Shown: in pieces, positions 11,401-21,527 of the stretch | Layout of the letters: every line of letters starts with the position of its first letter | How positions within the stretch are numbered: position 1 is the first letter of the stretch | Assembly: GCA_033297205.1 (NCBI GenBank) | Contig: MU859064.1 | Location: 62,001-126,000, forward strand | Length of the DNA stretch: 64,000 nt | Reading direction: 5' to 3' | DNA from: Pseudoneurospora amorphoporcata | Taxonomy: Eukaryota > Ascomycota > Sordariomycetes > Sordariales > Sordariaceae | Translations under genes and position numbers: made by a program | The notes under the pieces: model-generated | What the model was told of the DNA's origin: nothing | Database searches by the model: none | What the model saw: the letters and a program-made list of their open reading frames with translations, nothing else

Positions 11401-12863
11401 CGGTAACTCGGCCGCGCTTGTTGACCTGCCTTCTCCTCACCATAGCTGAGCCGGGGGAAGGGGTCAATTGGAGCTGGCTTGGATTCGTTTGAGTCCTCTC
11501 CGCAGATTGTAGCTTCGAGCCCGCAAAGAGCTGTCTTCTCTTGCCACTTCAACGGGGGTGTTTAGAAGCTGGAGAGCGACACAGAAGAGAACCAAACAAG
11601 GTCAATGCACACAACACCACTACATTCGTATATCGTCGCGATCCTCACCGCGACTGTGCTACCTCTGCCGCCTTACAGCAGCAAATGGTATCTCAGTGTA
11701 CTTGTTGTCCTGCATGACTACTTGACGGTCTTGTCTTGCCGACTGTCGGCCTCTGTTTGGCGATCGCCCCTCAACCATCAACCTGTTTGTTCAGCACGGC
11801 TTCTTCGCCTCCCTTGACTCCCAGCTGCGCCAGCGTAGGAGGTAATCCGAGAATAAGATTAACTGCGGTGTGGTCGCACAGCACAACCTGAAAGACGCAT
11901 CTTCCCTCGCCCAACCCGTCTTCTCTTCACGATCCGAGCGGACCATTGGCTCATTGTGCAACGCCAATTACAGCCAGGCGACGAATCTCATTACAGTAAG
12001 GGGAAAAAAAAAAAAAGAGTTTGTGCAAGTCAAAGGGGAAGTTCTGGGGATGTCTGTCCATCAGAATACTACACCAGATTCTGTCTGACTGGTTGCTCGT
12101 TTCTTCAAGCTAATTGGAAAACGAGCCGATGGTGATTTCCTCTCCGGAGAGTAGCCTCTTACGCGCCTTCTTCGAACCTTACCTAACGACTCTCGCCGTC
12201 ACTATCATCCACCTTCCGTCTCTACTCGACATTGGCCTCCCCGCATCCACCAGAACGCCTCATGAATTGGTAGTTTCTTCAACGATCCAGATCAGCAGGC
12301 CCAACTGCCGATATGGCCGCCGCTCAAGTTTCGACATTCCCCGAGAGCTGGGCAATATGCAACACATATAAGTTGGGCACGGGGCCAACATGGCGTTTTG
12401 GGCGGGATAAAGAATTGGAAGAGACTGTGAGGAGTGGTGTGATAAAGTTGAGGTTGAACATAGTTGCGCAACGCTGGGTAGAGTTGCGGCGTGGTCCAAG
12501 AACAGTGAGTTTTATATACCTTCAACTTTCGTCTCAACCTTGGCTGTTCTCGTCTTTACCTTTGTGGAACTGCTCCGGGGGATCGCCTCTAAAACACTGC
12601 CCTGGCGTGCTTTCATGGTGGCAAGCGGAAAATGGGGGCCCTGGGGAGCTCCAAAACTCCACTGGGCGCCCGCTGCGTAGCGCTGCGCCGTCCACACCTT
12701 GTGGGGATGCTTGATCCATGTCGGCCTGCTCGATCTGAAGTCACCAGATCGTCCGGTCATTAGCTCGTCCGAACTCTAGTTTATATACCTATGCTAACCG
12801 GGCGCGTCACAGCGAGCTGTAACGTCTCCCTCACGTTCCTATCCAGCCACCACGCTCGACGGA
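8453..12863. other. Long gene-poor intergenic region
   Basis: About 4.4 kb with only short overlapping reading frames on both strands, none with a recognisable domain or consistent splice sites. Copies of the words TACCT and AGGTA recur in palindromic arrangements near 9937-9950 and 10229-10242. The right end must carry the promoter of the giant gene. A non-coding RNA or a diverged small gene cannot be excluded. Confidence 0.5.
12780..12788 (+). promoter_or_regulatory. Candidate TATA box of the giant disordered-protein gene
   Basis: TTTATATAC lies about 80 bp upstream of the chosen start codon at 12864. A second TATATA-like word lies near 12511. An ATG at 12791 in another frame would open a 71-codon overlapping uORF, but it falls so close to this box that it is probably not transcribed. 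Confidence 0.35.
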
Positions 12864-15800
12864 ATGTCAAGACGGTCCCGCCTCCCATCAGCATCGTATG
12901 CTCCACAGGAAGAGGACTCGAAATGGTCTTCTTATACTCCCCGCGACCCGGCTGCAACGGCTCAGCGGGCCCAAACGTCACGGCCCTCCCGGAGCAGCCT
13001 CCCTAGACCTCTCTCGAGCAGTATTCCCCGACCGGCTGCGACAATATCTCGACCCGATCCGAAGCGGCGTGATAAAGACGATGGTTCATATCCCGACTCG
13101 AGTCCATGGCCTTGGCTTGACCCCCATCAGGAAGACAATTTCCGACAAGTTGGAAAGAAGAGTAAACAGAAAAAGAAGGCCGGAGGAGGTGGTGGTGGTG
13201 GCGGCGCACAGCAGTCTAAGCAGACAACTAATGAGGGTGGCGAAGGTTCGCAAAAGGAAGGCGCCGATGGTGGTGACGACGGCAACTCCAACGGCGGCGA
13301 TGCCAGCAACGGTGCTGGAGGAGGTCCAGGCAAGTCCGGCAATGATGGAGACAAAGGCGACGGTGACAAAAAGGATGACAAGCTCAAGAAAGAAACCGTC
13401 GACGATGAGGACAAGAAGGAAGATGACGAAGAGAAGCAGGCAGAAAATGCAAATAAACCGCCGCTCGACGATGACTGGAATCAAGCAACCAGCAAGATAA
13501 GGCCAAAAGCAAAGCGAGGCGATGTTATTGGTTCTGTCACCGAAGATAAGCCTACCCCGCCATCATTGGATGACAAGGCGAAGAGTCATGGCAACTCGGA
13601 CAAATCCAATAGCCTTGATGAGGCCAAACTCGACGCTGCAGCCTCAATAAACGCCAATCGCGTCTCTACAGACAACGCGACCATCGACAACCGATCTTCA
13701 GAAAACAACAGAACCGAAGAGAACAAATCTTCCGAGGAGCGGACATCTTCAGATAGCAAACCTGTCGGATTTCCTTGGAGCGCACTTTGGGGCGGCGGTC
13801 TCAAATGGGGGGCAGGCAGCCACAAGGAACAGCCAAAGCCGCAGGTGAAGCATGAAGACGAGCTCGAAAGCAAGCCGTGGGCAAAGTCCAAGAACACCAA
13901 AACCTTCCCAGGCTCTTTCGATGCCGCTGAAGAGCCAAAGGAGGAACCTGCTGTAACTGAGCCAAAGGAGGAGAAAAAACGCAACCTAGACGAAAAGGAA
14001 CAAGATCGGGATGAGAAAGCGCGCCGTCAAAAGGATTCCAAGGACGACAAGCAAGCCGGCATGAATGGGAAATACTCTGCAAACGAGAGAAAAGAAGACA
14101 AGGATGATGAGAAGTACCGGGTCGACAACATGTATACCAAGGGGGTAAAGAAGGATGAGCGTAAAGATGATCTCGACGACAGCTTCGTGGAAAAGAGCAA
14201 AAAGTCAAAGAACAACACTAGCGCATGGGATGTGGAACCCGATGCATGGCAAGAGCCAGTAGTGGAACCGAAAACAGAGCCAAAGCCGGAGCTAACAAAA
14301 ACCACTGAGCTCGAGCCCGAGGATGACTTCTTCGAAAGCTTTCCTGCTGTGAAGGCCAAGAAGAATGAGAGATCTTTGACCCGGTTAGGACAATCATCAA
14401 GGCTCGAACGATTCGCACCCACGCTCAAGAAAGCGAATCCAGATCCCTGGGAAGTCTTCGGCGCCAAGAAGAACAAGGCGAAGGTCGGCGCCTCCGAAGA
14501 GCCTATGGTTAGGACACGGAAGGCCGATCCGGAACTGTTACCGGCAAAACGATCATCTCCTATTCCCGAGCCCGAACCTGAGATTGAGCCAGAAGATGAT
14601 GAAAAGCTGGAGCCAATCGTGCCCTACAAACCTCCAACGAAAAAGGCTTGGTGGGATGAGCCCCCAGCGCCACCAAGCCCCGTGAAGAACAAAAAGAACA
14701 GAGGTAAGTACGATGATGCTGACGAACCTCCCAGGCACCCAGATCCGGAACCGGAGCCCATAGAAGAGTCCAAGTTTGAGACCGACAAGCCAGTGGAGGA
14801 GGACGATTTCTGGAACAATTACCAAGCAACGGCCAGGAAAGAGAGGAAAAAGGGCAAGAGAGCTGGACTTTCAGAAGAACCTGTACCGCCGCCGCCTCCT
14901 CCAGTAGAACCAGCCGACACTTTTCCGTGGGATGATGTCCCGATCGAGAAGACAAAGAAGGGGAGAAGGGGGCAGACGGAGCCTGAACCACCACCGCCAC
15001 CGCCAGTCGAACTTGAATCGGTAGTTGAACCGGAACCGGAGCCCGAGCCAGTTTCTGGTCCGCCTCAGTTCCCTGAATCAGACGAGGAAGATGAACACCT
15101 CGGCGGCTGGTTTTCCTCTTTTCTTCACAAGTCGGATAAGAAGAAGAGTAGGCAAACATCTCCCATGCCTCCACCTCTTGAAGAGCCGGAGCCGGTCCAA
15201 CCAGAACCAGAACCCGAGCCGGAGCCGGAGCCGGAGAAGAAAGATGACGACTCTTGGGATTATCCCCTCTCCAAAAAGGACAAGAGAAAGAAAGGAAAGG
15301 CCAGTGAGCCCGAACCACCACCGCCGCCACCGCCTCCTGAACCTCCAAAGAGATCCAAATCATCAAGGTACGACAAGGAGGATGAATACGACTTCTGGAG
15401 TGCTTCAACATCGAAGAAGAGCAAGAGGGACAAGAAGGGGTATGCCGAACGAGCGCCCTCTCCTGAGCAACATGTCCCTGAGCCAGTGGAAGAGGTCATA
15501 TCTGAGCTGGAGGACCCAGAGCCCGAGTTTGATGCGGAACCCGAGCCGGAAGCACAACCTGAACCCGCTGCTGCATCGGATCGCGAAGACAGACTATCAG
15601 ACGGCGGGTGGGGCTACTCCAAGAGAGACAAGGACAAGAAGAGAAAGGGCATCGAACCGGAAATCAAGTCGAGAAAGGGGTCCAGATCAAGTCGAAAAAC
15701 CGAGCCAGAGCCCGAGCCCGAGTCAAAACGGAAGAAAGCGAAGGACGGCATTTGGAGCTTGCCTAGTGACCCAAAGAAGGACAAAAAGAAGAGGAGAGGC

Positions 15801-18800
15801 GATTTGGATGAGGACAGCAAGCCACTGGCTTCACCTGTGCCAGACCCGCCTGATGTCTGGGATGGCGACTATCAGGACAAAAAGAAGAAGAGTGCCATCT
15901 CGGACGAATGGACAAATTACTCGAACAAGAATAAGAAGAAGGGCAAAAACGCCATGGATGTCCTGAAGGGGCTAAACAAATCGGGCGATCCACTAGCTGA
16001 CTCAGCTCGGCAATCACCGCCAAGCCCTCCTCACCGTACCGGTGGCTTCTTCGGATCCTGGGAAACTGACAGTGACCGTGACGACAACCATAAACACAGA
16101 AAGCCGTCCAAAGACAGTTCACATAAGCCATATAGCATCGAGGAGCCTACTTTAGACGACGTTTGGGACGCTACCATGTCCGGCAAGCGCAAGAAGAAGA
16201 CTAATGCCGGCACCGACAACGCACCGGTGGAGATTGTGGAGGGCCTTACCCCGGACCCCGTCCAGCCGGACTCTGTGGAGGAGACAAGGGGCGACAAGTA
16301 CAACAACGAAGACAGCAAACCGGAAAGCAACAGCTATGGCAGCAGTTTCTGGGGATGGGGCGGCTTCGCCAAGAGGAGCAGCAGCAAATCATCCAACAAA
16401 GAGTCGTCGCTTCATGACGAGCCAGCACCGCCTCCGCCACCACCGCCAGCGCCAACTCCTCCATTAGACGATCCGGAGCTCGACATCTGGGCCGATGACG
16501 ATGACGAGCCTCAGCCGGTTGCCAAGGCTGAGAAAGAGGACAAGAAAAAGTCCAAGGACAAGAAGTCTAAGGAGAAGGAGCCCAAACTCAGCGAGAAGGA
16601 GCTGAAGAAGCTAGAAAAGGAAAGGAAGAAAGCCGAGAAAGAGGAAGCGAGGCGCAGACTCAAGGAGGCCAAGGAGTTGGAGGAAGAATTGAAGCGCAAT
16701 GCTAGGGAAGCAAAGGAATTGGACGAAGCCTTGAGGCGGAAGGCCGAGCGCGAGAGGGAACTGGAGGAGCAAGCTGAGCGTGAGGCTGAAGAGCAAGCAG
16801 CCCGTGAGGAAGAGGAGCGAAGACTGCAGGAGGAGGAAGAGCAGAAGCAACGCGAAGAAGAAGAGCGTCGACTTCAAGAGGAGGAGGAATGCCGACAACG
16901 GGAGGCTGAAGAACAAGCTCGGATCGCTGAAGAGGAGGCTCGCATTGCTGCCGAGGAGCAAGCCCGCAAGGAGGAGGAAGAGAAAGATGCAAAAGAGAAG
17001 GCAAAGCTTGATGAGGAAGCAGCGGAGCTTGAAACACTCAGACTCAAGAAGGAGAAAACGCCTCGGAGATTTACGACGAGAGAGCAGCGCCGGCTCGACG
17101 TGCTCGCTGCTAAATTTGAGGAGATTGCGCGCAAGCGACGAGAAGAAGAAGAGGAGCGGCAGCGAGCCGAAGAAGAAGCAGCCCGTATCGCCGAAGAAGA
17201 GGCTCGTATTGCTGCTGAAGAACAGGCTCGGAAAGACGAAGAAGAGAGGATTGCCAGAGCAATTGCCGAACTTGAAGAGGAGGAGGCCGAGTTTCAGGCA
17301 CTCCGGTTCAAAAAGGCAAACTCGCCGAGGAGGTTTTCAACAAAGGACCAGCAGAGGCTTCAGCAGATCATCAAGCAACGTAGAGAGAGGAAACGTCTGA
17401 AGCAAGAGGAAGAGAATCGCAAGCATCAAGAGGAGGAAGAGGAAAGGGAACGGCAGGCTGACGAAGAAGCTCGTCTTGCTGCTGAAGAACAGGCGCGGAA
17501 GGATGAGGAGGCCAGGCTTGCTGAAGAAGCGAGGGTCGCAGAGGAACAAGCGAGGATTGCGGAGGAAGAGGCGAGGATTGCGAAGGAAGAAGCACAACTG
17601 GCGAAGGACGAGGCTGAACTTGAAATTCTCAGCAACAAGAAAGCAAAAACTCCTCGCCGGTTTACACTCATGGACGGACGGAAGCTCGATCTACTTACCA
17701 AGGGTGTCAACAAGTTACGGGAGAAGAAGGCTGCTCGGGAGGCTGCGAAGAAGGCTGCCGAGGAGGCTGCACAGGAGCCTTCGCTAGAAGCTGTAGGCCA
17801 AGCCGGAGACGAATGGCACGACGCGAATGAAGGCCAAGGCGCAGACAACGACGAAGACCCCGAGGCAGCTGCTCTCAGGGAAGCAACAGAGAGGGCAATT
17901 CGCCAAGCCGAGGAGGAGGCCGAAGCAAAACAGGCAAGGAAGGCGAACAGAACCAAGGGCAAATCCAAGGCTGATCCACTCGACGACATGCAGCTCACTC
18001 CTGAGCAGGTGGATGAATTGCTCGGAGACTCTTCGACACGGGACAAGAGTGTTGACAGTCAAGCTAAGGAGGACAAGCCTGATAGCAGCAACAACCACCA
18101 CAATGCCGCGCCTGGCGGGTTCAGTCTCTGGGGAGCTGCCAAGAGGGGCATCTTTGGTTTTGGAGGAGGCAGCGGATGGGAAGACCACAATGAGCAGCAG
18201 GCTGCTCCGGAACCTGAGCCGTCAGCCGAAGATGATAGTAAGGCAGCTGAGTCAGCCAGAATGGCAGAGGCAGCCATGGCTGCTGGTGGTGTGATTGGAG
18301 GCGTTCCTCCTGGGCTATGGGATGCAACCCCCAAGGCCGTCTCACCGTCGCCTGAACCAACTGCTGAGGAGCCAGTGGCCTACCCCGCCAAGCCCACCAA
18401 GTCCCAGAAGGCTGCGGGGAGCAAGAGCAAGAGCAAGATTGCCGACCGCCTGGGCGTCTTCGAGTCACTTGACGCCGGAGCCGACACACGTGCTGATGCT
18501 GATGGTGGCCCACCACCAGCCGCACCGTCGACACCACCACCACCACCACCACCACCACACTCTGGTCGCCCCCCTCCCCCGCCCGCGCCATATATGGTGC
18601 GCTCGCCACCGTCGCCTGCCATCTCACCCGTTGTCGCAGTTGCCGTCTCTCCGCCAGCGCAAAGGGAGGAACGGCGACAGTCCTCAAGGAAGAGCAGAGA
18701 CAAGGACAGAGGCTATTCACGCGACGACGATCATAACGACTACTACTTATCGGTCCCTCCACCTCCGTCGCCGCCTGTTGCGCCGTCGGGCGCACCACCT

Positions 18801-21527
18801 GGGGGTTTCCCCGGCGGATTTCCGATCGACGACGACGATCACCGACCCAGTCGCGACATGCATGCTGATCGCCATGATAACATCGACGACCACGAAAACC
18901 ACCGAGAACGTGACCTTATCGACTCTGCAGCCGAACGAGCAGCCGAACGAAGAGCGAAGAGACGATCCAAACGGATCTCACCTGAAGCCGCAGGTGTCGA
19001 GTTCGACTTGCCGCCTGCGCCGCCCTCACCCCCACCTGTCGCACCCGATGCGCCAATTGACGACGAAATGGCTGAGTCAAAGTCGCCTCGGAAGGAGAGG
19101 CCCAAGATAAATCGCCAAGGTACAGCATGGGGTATGGATGGGAAGAAGATGTCATCGAGGCCCAAGGTCGTCGAACGAGAGCCAAGCGCAAAGCCGAAAA
19201 AGACTGCGCACATCGAGGAGCCCGAGAAGCCACTACGGTCCAGAGATAATAAGGAAGCGCCCGCGGCGGCGGCGCCAGCTCCCATGCAAGCGCGCTTCGC
19301 TAGCGTGTTCACCAGTACCCCTCCATTGTCGCGATCAATGTCCCAGCGCGAGAGACGGCTTGGTCCCAACGGCAAGCCCATCGCACGCAGATATTCGGAT
19401 AGCACAAATGCCGTCGCCAACCCTCATGCTCCTCCTCCTCCTCCTCCTCCTCCGCCGCCGCCGCCAGAGGACATATCATCGAAGGCGGCAAAGATCTTGG
19501 GCGTCGGTGCCCGTGGTCTCGGAGTTGGCCTCGGTCTTGCGAATGGAATCCTGTCTAATGGATTTGGCCGAGGAGCTCCTGCTGCGCCTGCGCGCAACAA
19601 GGCGGGTAAGTTTTTGTGTTGCCGTTTGTTGCGAGACAAAGATGTCGCTAACTCGTTTGTGCGACAATATGCAGACTTGAACGATGACACGCCCGTGTCA
19701 GGTGCTATCGACCCTGATTTCAGCCCGACCAAGTCGGAACGTCGCAGGGCAAAGGTATGCGACCACAGCCCAACAACATTCGCCGCGCCGCAATCGAATC
19801 AGACAGTTGCTAACAACAAGTCGCAACAGCAATACATGTCCGAAGACGACCACGTCATGTTCGAGATGCCCGATGCTACAACCCCCGCTCGTCCCCCGGT
19901 TCGCCGCGTTAGCACCAGCAATGCCGCCAACAAAAAGTCGGGCTTTAGCCTCTTTGGTGTCTTTGGCTCGAAGCAGCAACCACAAGAACCGCCACCACGT
20001 CCCGAACCTCCTCGTCGAAGCCGAACAGTTCCTACATATGCCACCACCGACGATGAAGGTGGCCGACAGCCCGCAGCCGCATTCGTCCCCGAGACCGACG
20101 CCGATCGCGAGGCCCGCAGAGCCGCCCGTCGTGCACGCCGTGCTGAGAAGGAGGCAGCCGAGAGAGGTGCCGCCGTACAATCCGCCGAAGAGGCCCGTCG
20201 CCAAAAGGATGAAGCCCGTCGCGAACGTCGCAGACAGCAGGAGCAGGAGGAAGAGGCTCGGAGGCTAGAAGAGAAGGAAGCCCGTCGCGCCGAACGGAGG
20301 GCCCGTAAAGCCAAAGAGGAAGAGGACCGCCGTGCTAAAGAAGAGGACGAACGCCGAGCTGAAGATCAGAGAGAAGCTGAGCGCATTGAGCGAAGGAGGA
20401 TACGAGCCGAACGAGCTGCTGCTGAGGCTGAGGCTGGACAGCGCGACGTCAACGGTGGTAGACAGGATGACCGGCGCCGGAACAATCGGCGCGTGCCACC
20501 TGAGTCCGATCGTGAACACGACCACGGCCCCGAAGAAGACGAGGAGCGGCGAAGAAGGAGAGAGGCCCGTCGTGCTGCCAAGGCCGCTCAGCTTGCTGCT
20601 GAAGCAGCTGCCGATGAGATGGACAGAGCCAGACGGGAGCGAAGGCCAAGGGAAAAGAGTACCGCCCGACCCGAACCGAGAGATGCGCCGCCGGATGAAT
20701 ACGTCTATCCAACCTCAAGACAGCCATCCAAGGCTCGAAAGCAGGGAGGACAAGGACAGCATGATGGATGGCCACACTCGGGAACCACGTCGTGGGTCAA
20801 GGACCATGCGGACGCCCCTGTTCCTCCATCGCCTCCTGGACCTCCGGGTGCTTTTGTCGACGACCATGTCAACGGACACGTCAACGGCGGTGCACCACCA
20901 CCGCCTCCCCGTATGATGCCTCACGAACTAGACGAGGAAGAAGCTGCTCGGCACGCAAGGAGGGAACGAAGAGCCCGCCGAGAGCAGAAGTACCGCGCAG
21001 CTCAAGCCGCCGCTGAAGAAGCTGAGCGAGACCGAGAGCGCGAGAGGGAGCGGGAAGGGGCGTATGCTAGTGCGCATGATGACGAGAGAAGACGAAGGAG
21101 GAGGAGACGTGGGGATGAAGAACGACCTGAGCGTGCTGAGCGTGAGCGTGAGCGCGAGCGCGACCATCCCCGTGAGCGAGACCACAGAGATCGCGACCCC
21201 CGAGACCGTCCCGAACGCAGTCAACGCGATCGAGACAAACGCGAGTACTACAGCGCTCGCGACGATCGGGAACAGCTCCCCCGGCCTCGGGACCGGAAGC
21301 GTGGGGACCGGGCGGCGGCCGATTACGATGACCGCGACGCCCGTGATCCTCGCGAATACCGCGACTCCCGTGCGGAGACAGGAGGAGACCGCGGTCCCGG
21401 AGACCGGACTGGATCCGGCTCCGGCAGTGATGGGAGGGAGCAGAATAGGAAGAGTGGCGGTGCTGGGTTCGGGGACCAAACCACGCCGAGGAGTAGTTGG
21501 TGGAAGAAGATTGCTAGGTTTGGCTAG
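12864..21527 (+). CDS. Giant intrinsically disordered, charge-rich coiled-coil protein
   Basis: Exons 12864-19605, 19675-19754 and 19830-21527 give about 2,839 residues. The first intron has a GTAAGT donor and GCTAAC branch point; the second also has GCTAAC. Both are multiples of three and free of stops. Layout: residues 1-1220 are Lys/Glu/Pro-rich with at least ten short motifs of one or two Trp embedded in acidic then Lys-rich runs (for example DDSWDYPLSKKDKRKKG, DEYDFWSASTSKKSKRDKK); about 1220-1670 is a long Glu/Arg/Ala coiled coil carrying three copies of a TPRRF-type module; about 1830-2220 has polyproline blocks; about 2400-2840 is Arg/Glu/Asp-rich and again coiled-coil-like, ending SSWWKKIARFG. 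No catalytic domain, membrane segment or signal peptide is visible. The composition resembles septal-pore-associated or other scaffold-forming disordered proteins of filamentous fungi; that role is inference. The start gives a plausible MSRRSRLP N-terminus. Confidence 0.85.
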   Translation: MSRRSRLPSASYAPQEEDSKWSSYTPRDPAATAQRAQTSRPSRSSLPRPLSSSIPRPAATISRPDPKRRDKDDGSYPDSSPWPWLDPHQEDNFRQVGKKSKQKKKAGGGGGGGGAQQSKQTTNEGGEGSQKEGADGGDDGNSNGGDASNGAGGGPGKSGNDGDKGDGDKKDDKLKKETVDDEDKKEDDEEKQAENANKPPLDDDWNQATSKIRPKAKRGDVIGSVTEDKPTPPSLDDKAKSHGNSDKSNSLDEAKLDAAASINANRVSTDNATIDNRSSENNRTEENKSSEERTSSDSKPVGFPWSALWGGGLKWGAGSHKEQPKPQVKHEDELESKPWAKSKNTKTFPGSFDAAEEPKEEPAVTEPKEEKKRNLDEKEQDRDEKARRQKDSKDDKQAGMNGKYSANERKEDKDDEKYRVDNMYTKGVKKDERKDDLDDSFVEKSKKSKNNTSAWDVEPDAWQEPVVEPKTEPKPELTKTTELEPEDDFFESFPAVKAKKNERSLTRLGQSSRLERFAPTLKKANPDPWEVFGAKKNKAKVGASEEPMVRTRKADPELLPAKRSSPIPEPEPEIEPEDDEKLEPIVPYKPPTKKAWWDEPPAPPSPVKNKKNRGKYDDADEPPRHPDPEPEPIEESKFETDKPVEEDDFWNNYQATARKERKKGKRAGLSEEPVPPPPPPVEPADTFPWDDVPIEKTKKGRRGQTEPEPPPPPPVELESVVEPEPEPEPVSGPPQFPESDEEDEHLGGWFSSFLHKSDKKKSRQTSPMPPPLEEPEPVQPEPEPEPEPEPEKKDDDSWDYPLSKKDKRKKGKASEPEPPPPPPPPEPPKRSKSSRYDKEDEYDFWSASTSKKSKRDKKGYAERAPSPEQHVPEPVEEVISELEDPEPEFDAEPEPEAQPEPAAASDREDRLSDGGWGYSKRDKDKKRKGIEPEIKSRKGSRSSRKTEPEPEPESKRKKAKDGIWSLPSDPKKDKKKRRGDLDEDSKPLASPVPDPPDVWDGDYQDKKKKSAISDEWTNYSNKNKKKGKNAMDVLKGLNKSGDPLADSARQSPPSPPHRTGGFFGSWETDSDRDDNHKHRKPSKDSSHKPYSIEEPTLDDVWDATMSGKRKKKTNAGTDNAPVEIVEGLTPDPVQPDSVEETRGDKYNNEDSKPESNSYGSSFWGWGGFAKRSSSKSSNKESSLHDEPAPPPPPPPAPTPPLDDPELDIWADDDDEPQPVAKAEKEDKKKSKDKKSKEKEPKLSEKELKKLEKERKKAEKEEARRRLKEAKELEEELKRNAREAKELDEALRRKAERERELEEQAEREAEEQAAREEEERRLQEEEEQKQREEEERRLQEEEECRQREAEEQARIAEEEARIAAEEQARKEEEEKDAKEKAKLDEEAAELETLRLKKEKTPRRFTTREQRRLDVLAAKFEEIARKRREEEEERQRAEEEAARIAEEEARIAAEEQARKDEEERIARAIAELEEEEAEFQALRFKKANSPRRFSTKDQQRLQQIIKQRRERKRLKQEEENRKHQEEEEERERQADEEARLAAEEQARKDEEARLAEEARVAEEQARIAEEEARIAKEEAQLAKDEAELEILSNKKAKTPRRFTLMDGRKLDLLTKGVNKLREKKAAREAAKKAAEEAAQEPSLEAVGQAGDEWHDANEGQGADNDEDPEAAALREATERAIRQAEEEAEAKQARKANRTKGKSKADPLDDMQLTPEQVDELLGDSSTRDKSVDSQAKEDKPDSSNNHHNAAPGGFSLWGAAKRGIFGFGGGSGWEDHNEQQAAPEPEPSAEDDSKAAESARMAEAAMAAGGVIGGVPPGLWDATPKAVSPSPEPTAEEPVAYPAKPTKSQKAAGSKSKSKIADRLGVFESLDAGADTRADADGGPPPAAPSTPPPPPPPPHSGRPPPPPAPYMVRSPPSPAISPVVAVAVSPPAQREERRQSSRKSRDKDRGYSRDDDHNDYYLSVPPPPSPPVAPSGAPPGGFPGGFPIDDDDHRPSRDMHADRHDNIDDHENHRERDLIDSAAERAAERRAKRRSKRISPEAAGVEFDLPPAPPSPPPVAPDAPIDDEMAESKSPRKERPKINRQGTAWGMDGKKMSSRPKVVEREPSAKPKKTAHIEEPEKPLRSRDNKEAPAAAAPAPMQARFASVFTSTPPLSRSMSQRERRLGPNGKPIARRYSDSTNAVANPHAPPPPPPPPPPPPEDISSKAAKILGVGARGLGVGLGLANGILSNGFGRGAPAAPARNKAGKFLCCRLLRDKDVANSFVRQYADLNDDTPVSGAIDPDFSPTKSERRRAKVCDHSPTTFAAPQSNQTVANNKSQQQYMSEDDHVMFEMPDATTPARPPVRRVSTSNAANKKSGFSLFGVFGSKQQPQEPPPRPEPPRRSRTVPTYATTDDEGGRQPAAAFVPETDADREARRAARRARRAEKEAAERGAAVQSAEEARRQKDEARRERRRQQEQEEEARRLEEKEARRAERRARKAKEEEDRRAKEEDERRAEDQREAERIERRRIRAERAAAEAEAGQRDVNGGRQDDRRRNNRRVPPESDREHDHGPEEDEERRRRREARRAAKAAQLAAEAAADEMDRARRERRPREKSTARPEPRDAPPDEYVYPTSRQPSKARKQGGQGQHDGWPHSGTTSWVKDHADAPVPPSPPGPPGAFVDDHVNGHVNGGAPPPPPRMMPHELDEEEAARHARRERRARREQKYRAAQAAAEEAERDREREREREGAYASAHDDERRRRRRRRGDEERPERAERERERERDHPRERDHRDRDPRDRPERSQRDRDKREYYSARDDREQLPRPRDRKRGDRAAADYDDRDARDPREYRDSRAETGGDRGPGDRTGSGSGSDGREQNRKSGGAGFGDQTTPRSSWWKKIARFG

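Noticed and set aside
14560..15411. 283-codon minus frame and many others inside 12.9-21.5 kb
   Set aside because: Low-complexity, antisense or shifted images of the giant protein gene; composition mirrors the repeats.
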